Shown: piece after piece, positions 23,286-34,868 of the stretch
How the letters are laid out: every line of letters begins with the position of its first letter
Numbering within the stretch: the stretch's first letter is position 1
Assembly: GCA_025738555.1 (NCBI GenBank)
Contig: JAOVFP010000004.1
Coordinates: 2,356,001 to 2,420,000, forward strand
Source of the DNA: Cyathus striatus
Taxonomy: Eukaryota > Basidiomycota > Agaricomycetes > Agaricales > Nidulariaceae
Length of the DNA: 64,000 bases
Direction of reading: 5' to 3'
Translations under genes and position numbers: made by a program
The notes under the pieces: model-generated
The model's input: the letters and a program-made list of their open reading frames with translations, nothing else
Told to the model about the DNA's origin: nothing
Database searches by the model: none

Positions 23286-23414
23286 TAGGCATATAGTAGT
23301 TACATTAGAAACAGGCAATCATGAGATAGATGATTGCCGCAATCATAAAACACTACACTTTTATGATCATTCTGGCTAACACCACTCTTCACAGATTGGG
23401 TTCATGGCATCTTC

Positions 23415-25044
23415 CAGTACTTTATGCTCCCCCCCCCAGTCCATCCAGACTCCTGATGGACTCTGGCTGGATATCCAATTGTCCACTTGGAGTCCTGATG
23501 GATTCCTGATGGACTTTGTATCTATCAGTGTACATACTCATTACCAATTCACTATAATAATTATTTGAAGTAAACTTAAGGTAAAAAGAACTAAATAATC
23601 AAAAAAAATGAATTTATTACAATTAATTTACATATTTCTATTTATTTTCTACAATTTACTCCTCACCGCTCTCTGCCTTTTTCCCATGCTCCTGCCTGGC
23701 ACTCTCAATGACAATGACAGGTGGGAAAGCACCTGTTGTCGACATGGCACCTGCTTTTTGCTGCACCTCTCCCTCCCTCTTGCTGCACCTCCCTTATCTT
23801 TCTCCCCATCTTGTCATTGCCGTGCCCTCCCCCCATGTTGTGCTTCCCTCTTTGTTGTGCTGGCCTCATTCCCATCTCATCACCCCCTCTCCCTCCCATT
23901 GCACTCTCATCAACTCAGCACCTCCCTCTTTGTTCTGCCTGCCTTGTTCTCATTTCAGCGTCCTCCTCCCAGTTCATCCCCTTCCCTCTTGACACATCCC
24001 CCTCCCTCTTGGCGCATTCCCCACCCTCTCAATGTATTCCCATTCCAACATGTCCCCTCCCTCTCAATGTGTTCCCCTTCCAGTATGTCCCTGTCCCTTG
24101 CAATGCATCCCCCTCCCTTGCAATGTGGCATGCACCCCTCATTCCACCCCCCCTAGCATTGCACCCCTCTCTCATTGATGCAGCATCCTCCTTCTTGTCT
24201 CCTCGATGTGGCACCCCCCTCTTGATGCACTGTCCTCCTTGCTGACATGCTGTGCCCCTCCCAATGCACCTGCCTCCTTGCCAATATGGCACCCCCATCT
24301 CAATATGCCACCACTCCTCGATATGCCCCCCTTGCAGTTTCCCCCTCATGTTGCCCCCTCTCTCTGCTTCCCCCCGAGTTGTCATTTTCATCCCTTAGTC
24401 ACCTGCATCATCGTCATCCTGTTGTAATTGAGAAGGAGGGAAGAGGAGGAGGGGAGAGGAGGGTGAGAGGAGGGGAGAGGAGGAGGGGAGAGGAGGGTGG
24501 GAGGCAAGGGGCAAATGTTGTCATGACCATTAGGTGGTTGTGATGTGTCCAAAATGGGAGTTGCCGAATGTGCACCATGCATGCACATGAGTGGCCTACA
24601 TATAGTGTAATAAATGTTATGTTAATAATGCCTTTGTAGTGTATCAGTTAAGCACCAAAATGTGTGAATATGTTATTATGTAATTATTGGATAGGTCCTA
24701 TGTTTGAATCACGCTGTGGACAGCATATATATTTATTTTAATTCAGTACTAGTAGTTATTGTAGTATTAATTAATATAAAGTAAATGTCAACTAACTATT
24801 CCAATGTTCTGGCAGGAGTCCTGTTGAGTCCAGTTGGATTCCATATGGATTTAGTCTGCTGGAATTCCTGTTGAACTAGCTGGACCCCCACTATTCAATG
24901 GATTCTGGGTGGACTCCTGGTGGACTCGAGACAGACTCAAGTAGGACTGGACTCGACAAAAATGGCTGGACTTACAGCTAAAATATGTTAAGCCAAAGTC
25001 CAGCCAGAGTCTGGACAGAATGGGGGGGTGAGTGTAAAGACCTT
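23415..25044 (-). mobile_element. hAT-like non-autonomous element, copy 2 (1630 bp, 8-bp TSD)
   Basis: Flanked by GCATCTTC at 23407-23414 and 25045-25052. It is the inverse of 15863-17489: the left end CAGTACTTTATGCTCCCCCC corresponds to the right end of copy 1, and the right end GTGAGTGTAAAGACCTT to its left end. The subterminal GGACTCC repeats, the CTCCC-rich centre and the 'acgctgtggacagca' stretch (24712) also correspond. There is no transposase; the open frames in 23608-24543 are low-complexity. Equal length of two copies with independent target duplications shows a defined transposon family. Confidence 0.8.
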
Positions 25045-25052
25045 GCATCTTC

Positions 25053-25354
25053 AATCATATCTCTTGTTTTTCTCATAGTACTCACTACTGTTAGAAAGTC
25101 TATTGTAGACTCTAGTTATTATTAGTAGGTTAAAATCAAATGTCAAACTGTCTTTTCTATTGTGATACTCAAGAATCAGAAGTCTACACTTTGATAGTAT
25201 CAGTAAATACTACTAGTTGGGGAGCAAGTATAGTAAAATATAAGCATTGATTTAAATTTGTATAAGTACTTAATAGGAAATGTAGTCAAATGTAGTATTA
25301 TGTAGTATACTTAAATAAATTATAAGTGTTGGGTGGGGAGAAGTACAGAACCAA

Positions 25355-25389
<35 letters not shown>

Positions 25390-26568
25390 CCTGTGGACCA
25401 ACTAAAAAGCTGGTCCACGGATGGATTCTGGTTCACAGTTTTTCTTGGTTCTCCCACAGTTTTGGTGTTCAGAACCAAAGTCTGAACCAAAACCAGAAGC
25501 AGCCATCCATGACCCCCCCTAATGAATCAATGAAGGGTGAAAAGTATGACTATGGGATCACAAACTGATGTTCCCCAAGTGGCAAATCCTGGTGTCCTCA
25601 ATTCAAATAGGTGATGTAGGCAGAAGGAGAACTGACATTGGCAGAGGGGAACACTAACACAAAATGACATTGTTGACACCCACAGAACACACTTCACAGC
25701 ACATTACTTACACCCCCAACCACACTCCATGAACAACACACAAATCACAAGCTGAGCCCCTGTGTGTTGCTGTCTATAATGGATCTGACACAGGGGGAGA
25801 GGATGATGTACTCAGGAAGAGAAGGCAGTCATACTATACATGGTGTGTTCATACTCCATGTTCACCTTGTCCTATATGTGTGCCTTAGCTTTTATTACTT
25901 TCCCCTATACCCACCTCAACCTCATATTTCATGCTCTCCTCCATAAGTAGATATGCAAGATAGCCATCTGATTTGGAGTTCACAATGACATTGCATAGTT
26001 TTGTGACTGTAGATGACACATCAACAAAGGTGTGATATGACAGTTGTAGGAGGGTTGCTGATGACTTATAACTGCTCAGTAAATAAAGTCAATCTGAGAT
26101 GTGGGAACCAGTGGAATATAGAAGTTGAGTTACCTATTTTATCATGAGCTGACAAAGATGTTAGGAGGAGTGGAGGTGCACAAGGTCCATGGGGGTTGCA
26201 TTCAGGTATGATAACTGATAAAGTAGGTTGTAAAACTCACAAACTAAATGACAGTGAAGGCTATCCTGGCCAAACAATCCACTGGTACATTCTCCAGTGC
26301 AAATGACAAAAGGACAGCATAAACAGTATGCATTGAGCACTGGTGCACAATGGAGTTGGGCCCACAAGCAAGTGGGCACAGAGATAAATACAAAGCCATG
26401 TGGGTGTGGGAAAAGTCACATGTGGGTTGAAAAGTGCAACCTATTATCACCCAAGAGAGTACTTTGCAACCAAGGTGACTACTGAAAAGAATACACAGAC
26501 CCCCTAAAATGAATAATCCACCCTATTATAGCATACACTCCTCCCCACCCACCAATATACTATGACCT
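25053..26568. other. Unassigned CpG-poor stretch
   Basis: Contains the CCAGAA-type repeat at 25345-25525. No gene was recognised elsewhere; open frames at 26161-26485 on both strands have no family resemblance. Confidence 0.35.
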
Positions 26569-27043
26569 GTGCTTCCCCCCCTTCCCCTCCACCCCCTCCA
26601 CTCAACCTCTAAGCACCCTTCAGAATTCACAAACCTCAAATTCCCCAACATAAAACACAAACACAACTTCTTGGACTTAGCACAACTAGCATGCACACCT
26701 AGTGCCTCCTTTATCTGCTTATATCACCCCAAGCTACCATGGTACATTGATATACATGTGTCACACCCAAACAGGGTAATGGTGTATGATGTGTTGATGC
26801 AGATGCATGTGGAGTTGAAGATGAGAATTAGTATGAGGCATTATCCCACTGAAGTGCTTGGGTAAGAAAAAGGAGGGGCTTAATAAGGCATATCAGACGT
26901 ATTGGGAGAGGTGTGAGGGACAGGGGAGGGAGCTTAATGAGGGGGTGAAGCAGGTTGATTTTTTGGGTGAGGGGGTGGTATTGAGGGGTTTTTTGAGGGG
27001 GCACATGGGGATGTGGGAGGTTAAGACTAGTGAGGCCAAGTAG
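26569..27043 (+). pseudogene. DUF6699-domain protein remnant
   Basis: The first part of the plus-strand frame gives HPKLPWYIDIHVSHPNRVMV followed by YDVLMQMHVEL (about 26729-26815). After a +1 shift near 26860 the frame continues with AYQTYWERC, GREL and GVKQVDFLGEGVVLRGF (26885-26995), ending in MWEVKTSEA. DUF6699 proteins of agaricomycetes share the order HPxxPWxIxVxxSHPxGVTVxDVL ... YxxRC ... GVRRVDFLxGxxxFxGL ... DxWxL. Their function is unknown. The single frameshift and loss of CpG indicate a decayed copy. The upstream part is proline-rich and uncertain as coding. Confidence 0.55.
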
Positions 27044-27090
27044 GTCATTGGAGTAGGGGGTGATGGGAGTGGAGAACTTGTCACTTAGCC

Positions 27091-28487
27091 ACATGTTTCA
27101 ACTGACTATCAGAGAGTTGATTGATAGTAAAATGAGACTTAGTTGAGACTCAGGTGAGAGTTTTGAGAGTCAGATGAGAGTCAGTTGATAGTAAGATTAT
27201 AATTACATACAAAATAGAGTAATTGCTAGTCTCACCTTACTCTCACCTTACTATTAGCTTACTCTTATTCAATCTGGTATCAGATACTAATCTGAGAGTT
27301 GATTGATACAATTTCACCTGACGATCACCTGACTATCAATTAAATTTGTATGAGTTATTGGTGTAAAATAGACTCCATGTAGATTCCACCTGATTACTAT
27401 AGTTTCCTACAGTTATAACACTTACCTAGACTATATTTTCCCACAGTCATTACACATGTCACAATGTGTGACATGTGTGACATATTGAAAAAAGTGGACT
27501 TCCTGAATGACACACTAGAACAAGTGTGCACAGTTATCACACTTACCTAGACTATAATTTCCCACAGTCCTCACACATGTCACACATTGTGACATGTGTG
27601 ACATGTTGGAAAAGCGTGACATGTTCAAAAAGCGTGATATATCGGAAGAAGCGTGACATATGTGACATGTTGGGAAAGCGTGACATGTGTGACACATTGT
27701 TACAGTATCATAGCCATCACACTTATCACACTTTTCATGTATTGTTACACTTTTCATGTATTGTCATGCTTGTCTTGCTTGTTCCAACATGTCACACTTG
27801 TCACACTTTTTCAGCTTATCACATAGTAACAAGTGTGACAAGACGTGTCACACAAGTCACGCTTTTTCCAACATGTCACAAGTCACACTTTTCCCTGCAT
27901 ATCACGCTTTCCAACATGTCACGCTTTTGGGAAAAATGTGACATGTGTGATACATCTTGGCACACTTGTCACTGTGTGACATGCTGGGAAAGCGTGACTT
28001 GTGTGACACGTCTTGTCACACTTGTTACTATGTGATAAGCTGGAAAAGTGTGACAAGTGTGACATATTGGAACAAGCGTGACAAGCGTGACAATACATGA
28101 AAAGTGTAACAATACATGAAAAGTGTGATAAGTGTGATGGCTATGATATTGTGACAATGTGTCACACATGTCACGCGTTCCCAACATGTCACATATGTCA
28201 CGCTTCTTCCGATATATCACGCTTTTTTGAACATGTCACGCTTTTCCAACATGTCACACATGTCACAATGTGTGACATGTGTGATGACTGTGCACACTTG
28301 TCCTAGTGTGTCATTCAGGAAGTCTCAACTGACTCTCAACTGACTCTAATGAGACTCTTAGTTGACTATTGAGACTTAGTTAAGAGTCAAATGACAGTCA
28401 GATGAGAGTCTAATCTGACTTCTGAGACTTAGTTGAGAGTCAGATGAGAGTCAGGTGAGAGTCAGTTGATAGTCAGTTGAGACATGT
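27091..28487. mobile_element. 1.4-kb foldback element with TGTGACA and GAGTCAG motifs
   Basis: Outer inverted repeats: ACATGTTTCAACTGACTATC at 27091 and GATAGTCAGTTGAGACATGT ending at 28487. Next come GAGAGTCAG/CTGACTCTC clusters (27155-27190 and 28325-28475), then an inverted pair CCTGAATGACACACTAGAAC (27502) and CTAGTGTGTCATTCAGG (28302). In the core, arrays of 'gtgacatgt', 'aaaagcgtgacatg' and 'ttgtcacactt' lie as inverse copies left (27540-27900) and right (27960-28290). Three frames are open across the arrays only because of the repeat. No transposase and no clear target duplication were found. Confidence 0.65.
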
Positions 28488-28539
28488 GTGGGAGTGACAC
28501 ATACAGTGGGGGTGGACCTTTATTCCTGTATCAAAAATG

Positions 28540-29095
28540 ACCATGTGACAATTTAAAACATTTGTCATCCAAGGTTCCATTGAAGTTGACCTTGAAGTTG
28601 ACCACCAACCATTGATGAACTTAGCCTCACTCAGGTTATTATCAACTTGCTCCTATCAATGCAAGATATCTTTCTATCAACTATGTGTCTCAGAAGATGA
28701 TGTACATATTCTACAATTGACCTCTTTGTTGACATTGACTGAAGTACTAGCATCTTCATGATTTAAATTCTCGCAATGTATGTAGAACCATGCCCTCTTC
28801 TCTAAAATCCCCTCACAATGTTGACTACCACCCTCCTGGATGCCAATCCAAACTGATACCCCACTCACCCCTGCTATGCTGGAGTCCCTTGTTTGACTTA
28901 TCCTCCTCCTCTCAGTCCTCCTCCCACTCTCAATGCCCTCCTCTGAAGCTTGCAGATGGCTCTTCATTCTACTCTTTCTGATTTCATTGCACCTCACTCT
29001 GCAGACTACTACTGGGGACTTGATGGGTGCTGGTGACTTGGGACTGAGACTGTACATAGCAAGCAAGTGTGTGCTCAACTTCAACTATATCATTT
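28540..29095 (+). pseudogene. First-exon copy of a wax-synthase-like gene
   Basis: 28540-29095 is a direct partial duplicate of 35255-35890. In the plus strand the frames give LVCLILLLSVLLPLSMPSS, LFILLFLISLHLTLQTTTGD and LYIASKCVLNFNYIIF. This is the hydrophobic N-terminal region with the TTTGxxxxxxGLGxxIASxxxxxxDYI motif seen in fungal wax-synthase-like (membrane O-acyltransferase type) proteins. It then stops, with no second exon. Frameshifts are present (an extra GGTGCT near 29023). It is separated from the longer copy by the pogo element. Confidence 0.5.
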
Positions 29096-29242
29096 TTTGA
29101 GTTTGGGGTTGACGAGGTTTAGAGTGTGGACTATTTATTTATGAGGACTTGTATTACAATATGATGTATTAATGACTGGTTATAACTCTTTTTTATGCTT
29201 TGAGATCTTGGTAGTATGACTACTACCTTGAAAGTCCAAGAG

Positions 29243-29457
29243 CTCTGTTAGCTGACTGGTTGTGATCTAACCAAGTATATATGCAGCTGGTGCATAGGTT
29301 CAACTCCTATAACAGCTGATGAAATCATGGGTGCCATTTTTTTGTGTTCACATCTACAACTTTCTTGATCCACTTAGCATACACTTGTATTTTGCTTTAA
29401 TAAATGCACTGTTAGTCCAGTCTTTATAACAAGATAGGGTTTAAATCCCACTAACAG
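29243..29457 (+). repeat. tRNA-shaped repeat modules (CTCTGTTAG family), plus strand
   Basis: 29243-29317 (75 nt) starts CTCTGTTAGCTGACTGGT, which contains an RNA polymerase III A-box-like TAGCTGACTGG, holds the B-box-like GGTTCAACTCC, and ends AACAGCT. 29409-29457 starts CTGTTAGTCCAG, holds GGTTTAAATCCC and ends with CTAACAG, the perfect complement of its first seven bases. A third partial module begins at 29668 (CTGTTAGTCCAGCC). The region corresponds to the inverse of 48411-48792. These are degraded tRNA-derived (SINE-like) repeats, not functional tRNA genes. Confidence 0.55.
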
Positions 29458-30142
29458 ACTACAGTCAAGGCTGAGTCCTATGGCTCTAATGACAACATTC
29501 TTTTCCACCTACCTTTCACTTACAATGCACTTTCTGTACTTGAGTTAGAAATGGATATGGGTTGGACACTCACTGACAACTTTCTAAATTTGTGCCAACA
29601 ACTTTCTTTGTCCAGTGCTATAGGGAGCCCCAATCTATACATACACTTGTGCTTGCTTTCATAGATGTGCTGTTAGTCCAGCCTTTAGTGTATGATAAGG
29701 CAGGAATTGTGGCTATCATCGTGATTGATCACTATCAGTAAGCTGCAGGGGTGCACTATGTTTCACCACTGGGGAGCTTGATTGATTGCAATTTGAGTTG
29801 GCACAATCAATAAATCACCATGAAATCAATTAGAAATATATAGTTAGAAATCATTGAATACATACAGTTATCAACCAGGACATGTGACACTGAAAATAAA
29901 AAATTGATCCTCATACTTATATATTCATGTAACAAATATAAAATTGATACCAATGAATGAAGACATATTGTATATATAACATAGTAAAATTTTGAGCATT
30001 TCAAGTGAAGGGAAGTGGGTGAAATTCTTGAAAAGGTGGAGGAAGCCAAAAACCACCAATCACTGCATGGCATGACAGTGCTTAATCAGCCAATCCATGG
30101 GCCACAGTCTTATTACTATCACCATCATCAGGGTGCCGTTTC

Positions 30143-32407
30143 CTACTCCTCCTCATCCTCCATGTCTTCTTCATCTTCACTGCCCTCTTCACTACTCTCC
30201 TCAGCATCTTCAAGATTAATATTTGCCTTGAAAGTCTTCAACAGGGGCCTGTCAGATTCCTTTGGCAACATGGCTTCCTTTACTGGAGGATCAATAATAA
30301 ATGGTTTTCCCTCTCGTTTGGTGGCCTGCTTTGCTTTTTTCCAGGCATCATTTGCCTTGTTATATTTTCTGGTTTGTTGTTTGTTTTCTGCCTTCTGTTC
30401 CTCCTCCTTCTCTTCCCACTTCTTCACTGCAGCTTGCCATAGCTCTCGCATTTTAGCATTGGCACCCTTTGCTCCTCATCTCGCTGCTGCTGTTCTACAT
30501 GCTCAATGACTTTCTGGTGAAATTCATCACCAGAAAGCATTCTAGGTAAGCCATCCCCTAATAGCTTCCCCTTCCCCTTCCCTCTCCCCTTCCCCTTCTC
30601 TTCCCTCTTCTTCTCTTTTGATGTGAGCTCAGTCTGAACCTTTTTGCAGTACATTTCATTCAAAATATTTGATGCTTGTGCACCAACAAGCCACCCTCAC
30701 AGATTTGTGTTATCAACATGAGTCTCCTTCAAAGCTGCTAGTAGAAGGGCCTCATTCTCTGTTCATGGGGTTAGAGAGAGGAGGGATGCTATCGTGTCTG
30801 GGGGTTGTTGGATTGGCTGAGATGGTGCATGAACCATGGGTAATGATGAAGATACTCCTGAGCTCCCAATTAGATACCCCATGTTGGTTTTTACCAACTG
30901 CCAAGCAGCCTTGTCAACAATTTCCTTACAGCGCTTCTTTTGTGCATCTGATGGTGATGGTGGGCCTTCTTCATCATTTTCATTGATTGTTGCTAATGCC
31001 ACATTGTCGTCTTCTATTGACAGGTTATGGAACATCTGAGCTATTGTTCTCAACAGGGTAGAAGGTTGTGCGGGAAGGTTTGACAGTATTGATTTGGGCA
31101 TGCTAGGTGCAAGCATTGCTGGAGTGACAACAGTTGGGTCAAATGGATGTACACCTGTTTTCTGAAAGGCAGCTTTGACATTCTCAATAGTTAAAGCTGC
31201 AATATGAGCATTCCCATAGATTTCGAGAAAATTCTCTTTTGTTATATCTCCAGCATGTGTTCATGTAAACTTGTCGTGCTCTTGGCTGAGGTGCCACTTC
31301 AAAACTGAGAATATAACAACATCCAGGCCCTGATAAATGTGGGTTGTGTGCAAGGGATAGCACAACACCAGTATTTTGTTCTCCTGTGCAAAGTTGAGAA
31401 ATTCAAGGCTGTAGTGTGATGTATGGCCATCAACTAGAAGAAGTCACCATTCATCCCCTGCCTTCTCACATGTTTGCTTCTCAAACAGCTTCAGCCAGTC
31501 AGTGCCTATCTGGTTGTCAGTTCAACCCTTTTGTGAATATCCAATCCTGTGAGCACATATAAGCTTCAATTTGTTTTGATAGTATGTTGACTTATGAAGC
31601 ATTTGTGGGGTTATTCTGTTCCCATTTTACCTGGTAGCCCTTGCCTTTGAAGATCACTCCTGGTGGCAAGCTAGACCCATCAGCACAGATAGAGATGAGC
31701 ACAGTAATATTTTCTTTGTTACCAGTTTGTCATTGATAATGAGGCCCTTGCCATTGGCCTCCAATAACCCAGTGTTTTTCTGTTTCATATGGCTGGCATC
31801 CCACCTCATCAACTGCATATATATTTTCATCTTTAATATCATATTCTTGCAATGTTGATTTGAGTAGATCCCACCACATTTTATTTGTGGTTGGGTTTGC
31901 AGCATCAGCTTGTTTTGACTCCAATGGTGTTGACCAAGTTGTTTTTAAGTGGTCACTATGCTTTTCAACAAAACATGAGGTCCAGTTCTTTCCAACTCCA
32001 TCTTGTGGGAAGTCAGAGTGAGGTCCAAGTCATGCACATACTATTCTGTCAACAGTATCTTTCAATAGTCGATGAGTAAATGGAAATCCTTGATTTGTGG
32101 ACTTTGTGAGAAGATCAATTATAAGTTCTGTCTCTGATGGAAGTAACCACTCCTGCTTCTGGCTCTTCTCCAACACAGTAGGTCTACCATTTGCTCTTGC
32201 AATAATGGTATTATGACTGAGTTTTATATGTTTACCAGTTGACTCTAAGTATACCTGCTTGAAATCCCTGGCAATTGTATGTGCACCCTTCCCCTTTGGC
32301 TTCTTGTGCTCTTCAAGATAAGCAGTAACTGCATGTGATGTCCACTGTTCTACAAGTTGCCTCTCATCTCGTATCTTCAGTGATGTGGATTTTGCTTTAG
32401 CTGGCAT
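30143..32407 (-). pseudogene. Pogo/DDE_1-type transposase, decayed
   Basis: The likely start is the ATG at 32407 (MPAKAKSTSLKIRDE). The N-terminal part has a CENP-B/pogo-type DNA-binding helix-turn-helix region (AVTAYLEEHKKPKG, AHTIARDFKQVY, KLSHNTIIARANGRP; about residues 25-85). The DDE region follows: IYAVDEVGCQ (first Asp, near 31800), DGHTSHYSLEFL (second Asp, near 31420) and LDVVIFSVLKWH (third, near 31320). The tail is charged and Pro/Lys-rich (KGKGRGKGKGK; acidic EDEEDMEDEEE end at 30146). Original length about 755 residues. Stops and frameshifts interrupt it (for instance TGA after DRIVCA near 32030, shifts near 31740 and 30430), many explicable by CpG loss. It cannot encode active transposase as it stands. 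Confidence 0.8.
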
Positions 32408-32877
32408 GTATAAAAGTGAAAATGAGTAGTGAAAGAGTGGTTGGTATGAAGTGGAAAGACCATGTATTATCCAGTCTAACAGCACTGAATCCATGCTGCA
32501 TCCTCATGGAATTAGCTCAGTTTACTGAGAATCAGTGCATTAATTTCTGTAAATTTCATACATAGCATGTTGGACCAACAGATTGATGCTTAAAATATCA
32601 GCTTCCACACGAACAATCCTTGTCTATACATAGTTCTATGTTATTTAATTTTTGAAAGTCTCAATTTCTGACAAAGCTATCAAGTTTAGTGAGCATTATT
32701 TATATCAGTTTAAAGAACTGTAAAATATTGTAATACTACTAGATGTTCACAACATACATAGCTGTGATTTACAAAAGATTCTACATAAATTGGTGTTGAT
32801 TTTGATACTGTAGAGCATAGATAATGCGGAAGTGTCATGTGACAAGGTGTTGCCTCATTTGATGGTTGATGACTGTA

Positions 32878-34503
32878 GTTGGGATCTATTATACAAAGTG
32901 TGAAATCATTCAATAAATGGAATCAATAGTGTGTCTGAATTGAAATCAATACTGTATCTGAATCAATAAAAATCAAATCAAGAGAAAATATAGTGTAATC
33001 CATTCAAATAAATGGTCCCCAATGATGATATCCACATGCAAGTAGGGTTTTTAACCATATGTGCTTAACCAGTAGGCTATTTGGTCTTGTATAGGTTATG
33101 TGCTTTGCTGTATTTAACCTCTATTTCACTACTATGGTGCTCTTCACTTAGTCACCACATGTTTTGTACAAGAGAAATATCTCATGTTAAAGACCTCTAT
33201 TTTCTTATTCCTCTTGTAAAAATGCTTGTTTCAATGAGTTGAGTAAATCCTCTAGAGCATTTGTCAAAATTCTCAAAACTGAGCAAGTTATATTTTTCAG
33301 ATTATAGCAATATTTGCCAACTACCATAAATGGAAGGAGTTACTAAATATGGTATGCTTAGTCATCCTATCAAGTGTCTATTTGTTGCAGTTTAAGAGTA
33401 TCTTGCACTGGGCCAATAGGGATGGTAGTGTTGTGTCTTTTAGGTTGTGAAGTACCTTCACTTTACAAGTGTCTGGTACTTGATGGAATTTCAATTATGG
33501 GTTGGCTTGTCATGATTGAGACCTTGATGCTTGAAACATCTATTCTATCTCCTTTCAAATTCATTCACAGTGATCAGCTTTCATCATGTAGTAGAGCAGG
33601 TCATATGGATGGTAAAAGGAGCTCAGAGGAGTTGATGACCAGCATTCCTCCTCCTTGCTCCTGCACCAGGTAACTTTCTCAAGTACTCTATTGAACCCTG
33701 CAATGGGATGTGTGCTTCCAAGAACTGAAATTACAAACTTCCTTTTGTGCATTGTGTGCATTGAGTCATAAGCAGCTGTACAACAGTAAATATAATGCTC
33801 CCAATTTTGAATTGTTTCAACAGACACTGATACAAGAGCTTTTGACATCATTTCCTGTAAAGTGGTGAAGGTATAATCACAGTTCTCTCAGCTATATTTT
33901 TTTACTGCCCCCCAGAAGAACTGCATTGTCAATGACAGTGAAATAATGAGAAATAAATAACCAAAAATAGACATTAAAATTGTTGTGGGGGAGATTTTGC
34001 CACTGTACAAAACACGTGGTGACTAAGTGAAGAGCACCATATTACTACAGACTTTGTGAAATGAAGTGTGTTCCCTTATATCTTCATGTACACATTGCCA
34101 TGGTAGTTCAGTGCATCATTAAGCTAAATATAAATTCTAACATTATGTAGTGTTTAAATACAATAATTGTATAAATTATCTAGCAGGAAACATGTGGATG
34201 AAGGAGAGGGAACATGGAAGTCTTTATTTCACAAAGTTCATAGTAGTAGTAGTAAATTAGAGGTTAAATACAGTGAAGTGTGTTACCTATACAAGACTGA
34301 ATAGCCTACCAGTTAAGCACATATGGTTAAAAACCCTACTTGCATGTGGATATCATCATTGGGGACCATTTATTTGAAAGGATTACATTATATTTTCTCT
34401 TGATTTGATTTTTATTGATTCAGATACAGTATTGATTTCAATTCAGACACACTATTGATTCCATTTATTGAATGATTTCACACTTTGTATAATAGATCCC
34501 AAC
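32878..34503. mobile_element. 1.63-kb TIR element nested in the pogo element
   Basis: Ends GTTGGGATCTATTATACAAA and its inverse TTTGTATAATAGATCCCAAC are flanked by TA (32876-32877 and 34504-34505). Inverted arms of roughly 310-490 bp (for example 'gcaagtagggtttttaacca' and inverse) surround a central part with no recognised gene; the minus-strand frame 33561-33851 has no family resemblance. The arms differ in length: the right arm carries about 170 extra bases (34060-34230). Removing it restores the pogo inner terminal repeat, so this is a clean nested insertion. Confidence 0.7.
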
Positions 34504-34789
34504 TATATATTCAATGATTTCTAACTATATATTTCTAATTGATTTCATGGTGATTTATTGATTGTGCCAACTCAAATTGCAATCAATCAAGCTCCCCAGT
34601 GGTGAAACATAGTGCACCCCCACAGCTTACCAACAGCAATCAATTGCAAAGACAGCCACTGGTGAAGGCATAGTTTTAAGCACACTAATAGTCTATGTAA
34701 GGTTTCTTCTTGCAGCTTGAGCAACTTTTCTGCATGCCTTGCACCTACTATACACTTTTCTGTACTACTAGAAATTATGGTATATGCTC

Positions 34790-34868
34790 CTGTTGGACCA
34801 ATGGTTAGTATGTATTTGTAATGAGCTAGTAGGGCTTAAATGTTCAAACATTCAAAGCCCACTGACAG
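34790..34868 (+). repeat. Possible further tRNA-shaped module
   Basis: 'ctgttggaccaatggttagt' followed by 'gttcaaacattc' and 'actgacag' resembles the modules at 29243 and 48411 in order of A-box-like, B-box-like and closing stem, but pairing is incomplete. Confidence 0.3.

Larger units (their letters stand above)
19634..23387. mobile_element. 3.75-kb foldback element with nested tandem repeats in both arms
   Basis: The two halves are inverted copies: GTGTTAGCCAGAATGATC at the left (about 19639) and GATCATTCTGGCTAACAC at the right (ends about 23382), followed inward by matching unique sequence ('gattgcggcaatcatctatc' and inverse), a 64-bp tandem array, then a TGTCACA/CCCGCGC array. About 970 bases of CpG-poor unique DNA (21290-22260) form the loop. 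The direct repeat TTCACAG sits just outside (19627-19633 and 23388-23394) and is a likely target duplication. No transposase frame exists; the long frames at 20514-21118 and 22214-22699 are translations of the arrays in several phases. It can be regarded as a non-autonomous TIR or foldback transposon expanded by satellite growth. Confidence 0.75.
29741..34627 (-). mobile_element. Pogo-like DNA transposon, 4.9 kb with nested insertion
   Basis: Long terminal inverted repeats of about 130-140 bp start AGCTGCAGGGGTGCACTATG (29741) and, on the other strand, AGCTGTGGGGGTGCACTATG (34627). Both sides are flanked by TA (29739-29740, 34628-34629), the target used by pogo/Tc1-mariner elements. It contains one decayed transposase gene on the minus strand and, between the gene and the right-hand repeat, a separate 1.63-kb TIR element. 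A deletion derivative of the same family is at 7940-8892. The element is CpG-poor and clearly old. Confidence 0.8.

Noticed and set aside
23608..24245. 174-182 codon frames on the plus strand
   Set aside because: Same CTCCC-type low-complexity core in the second hAT-like copy.
27515..28306. Open frames with repeated CDxCDxxGKRD-like strings
   Set aside because: Translations of the TGTGACA arrays of the foldback element, also open on the other strand.
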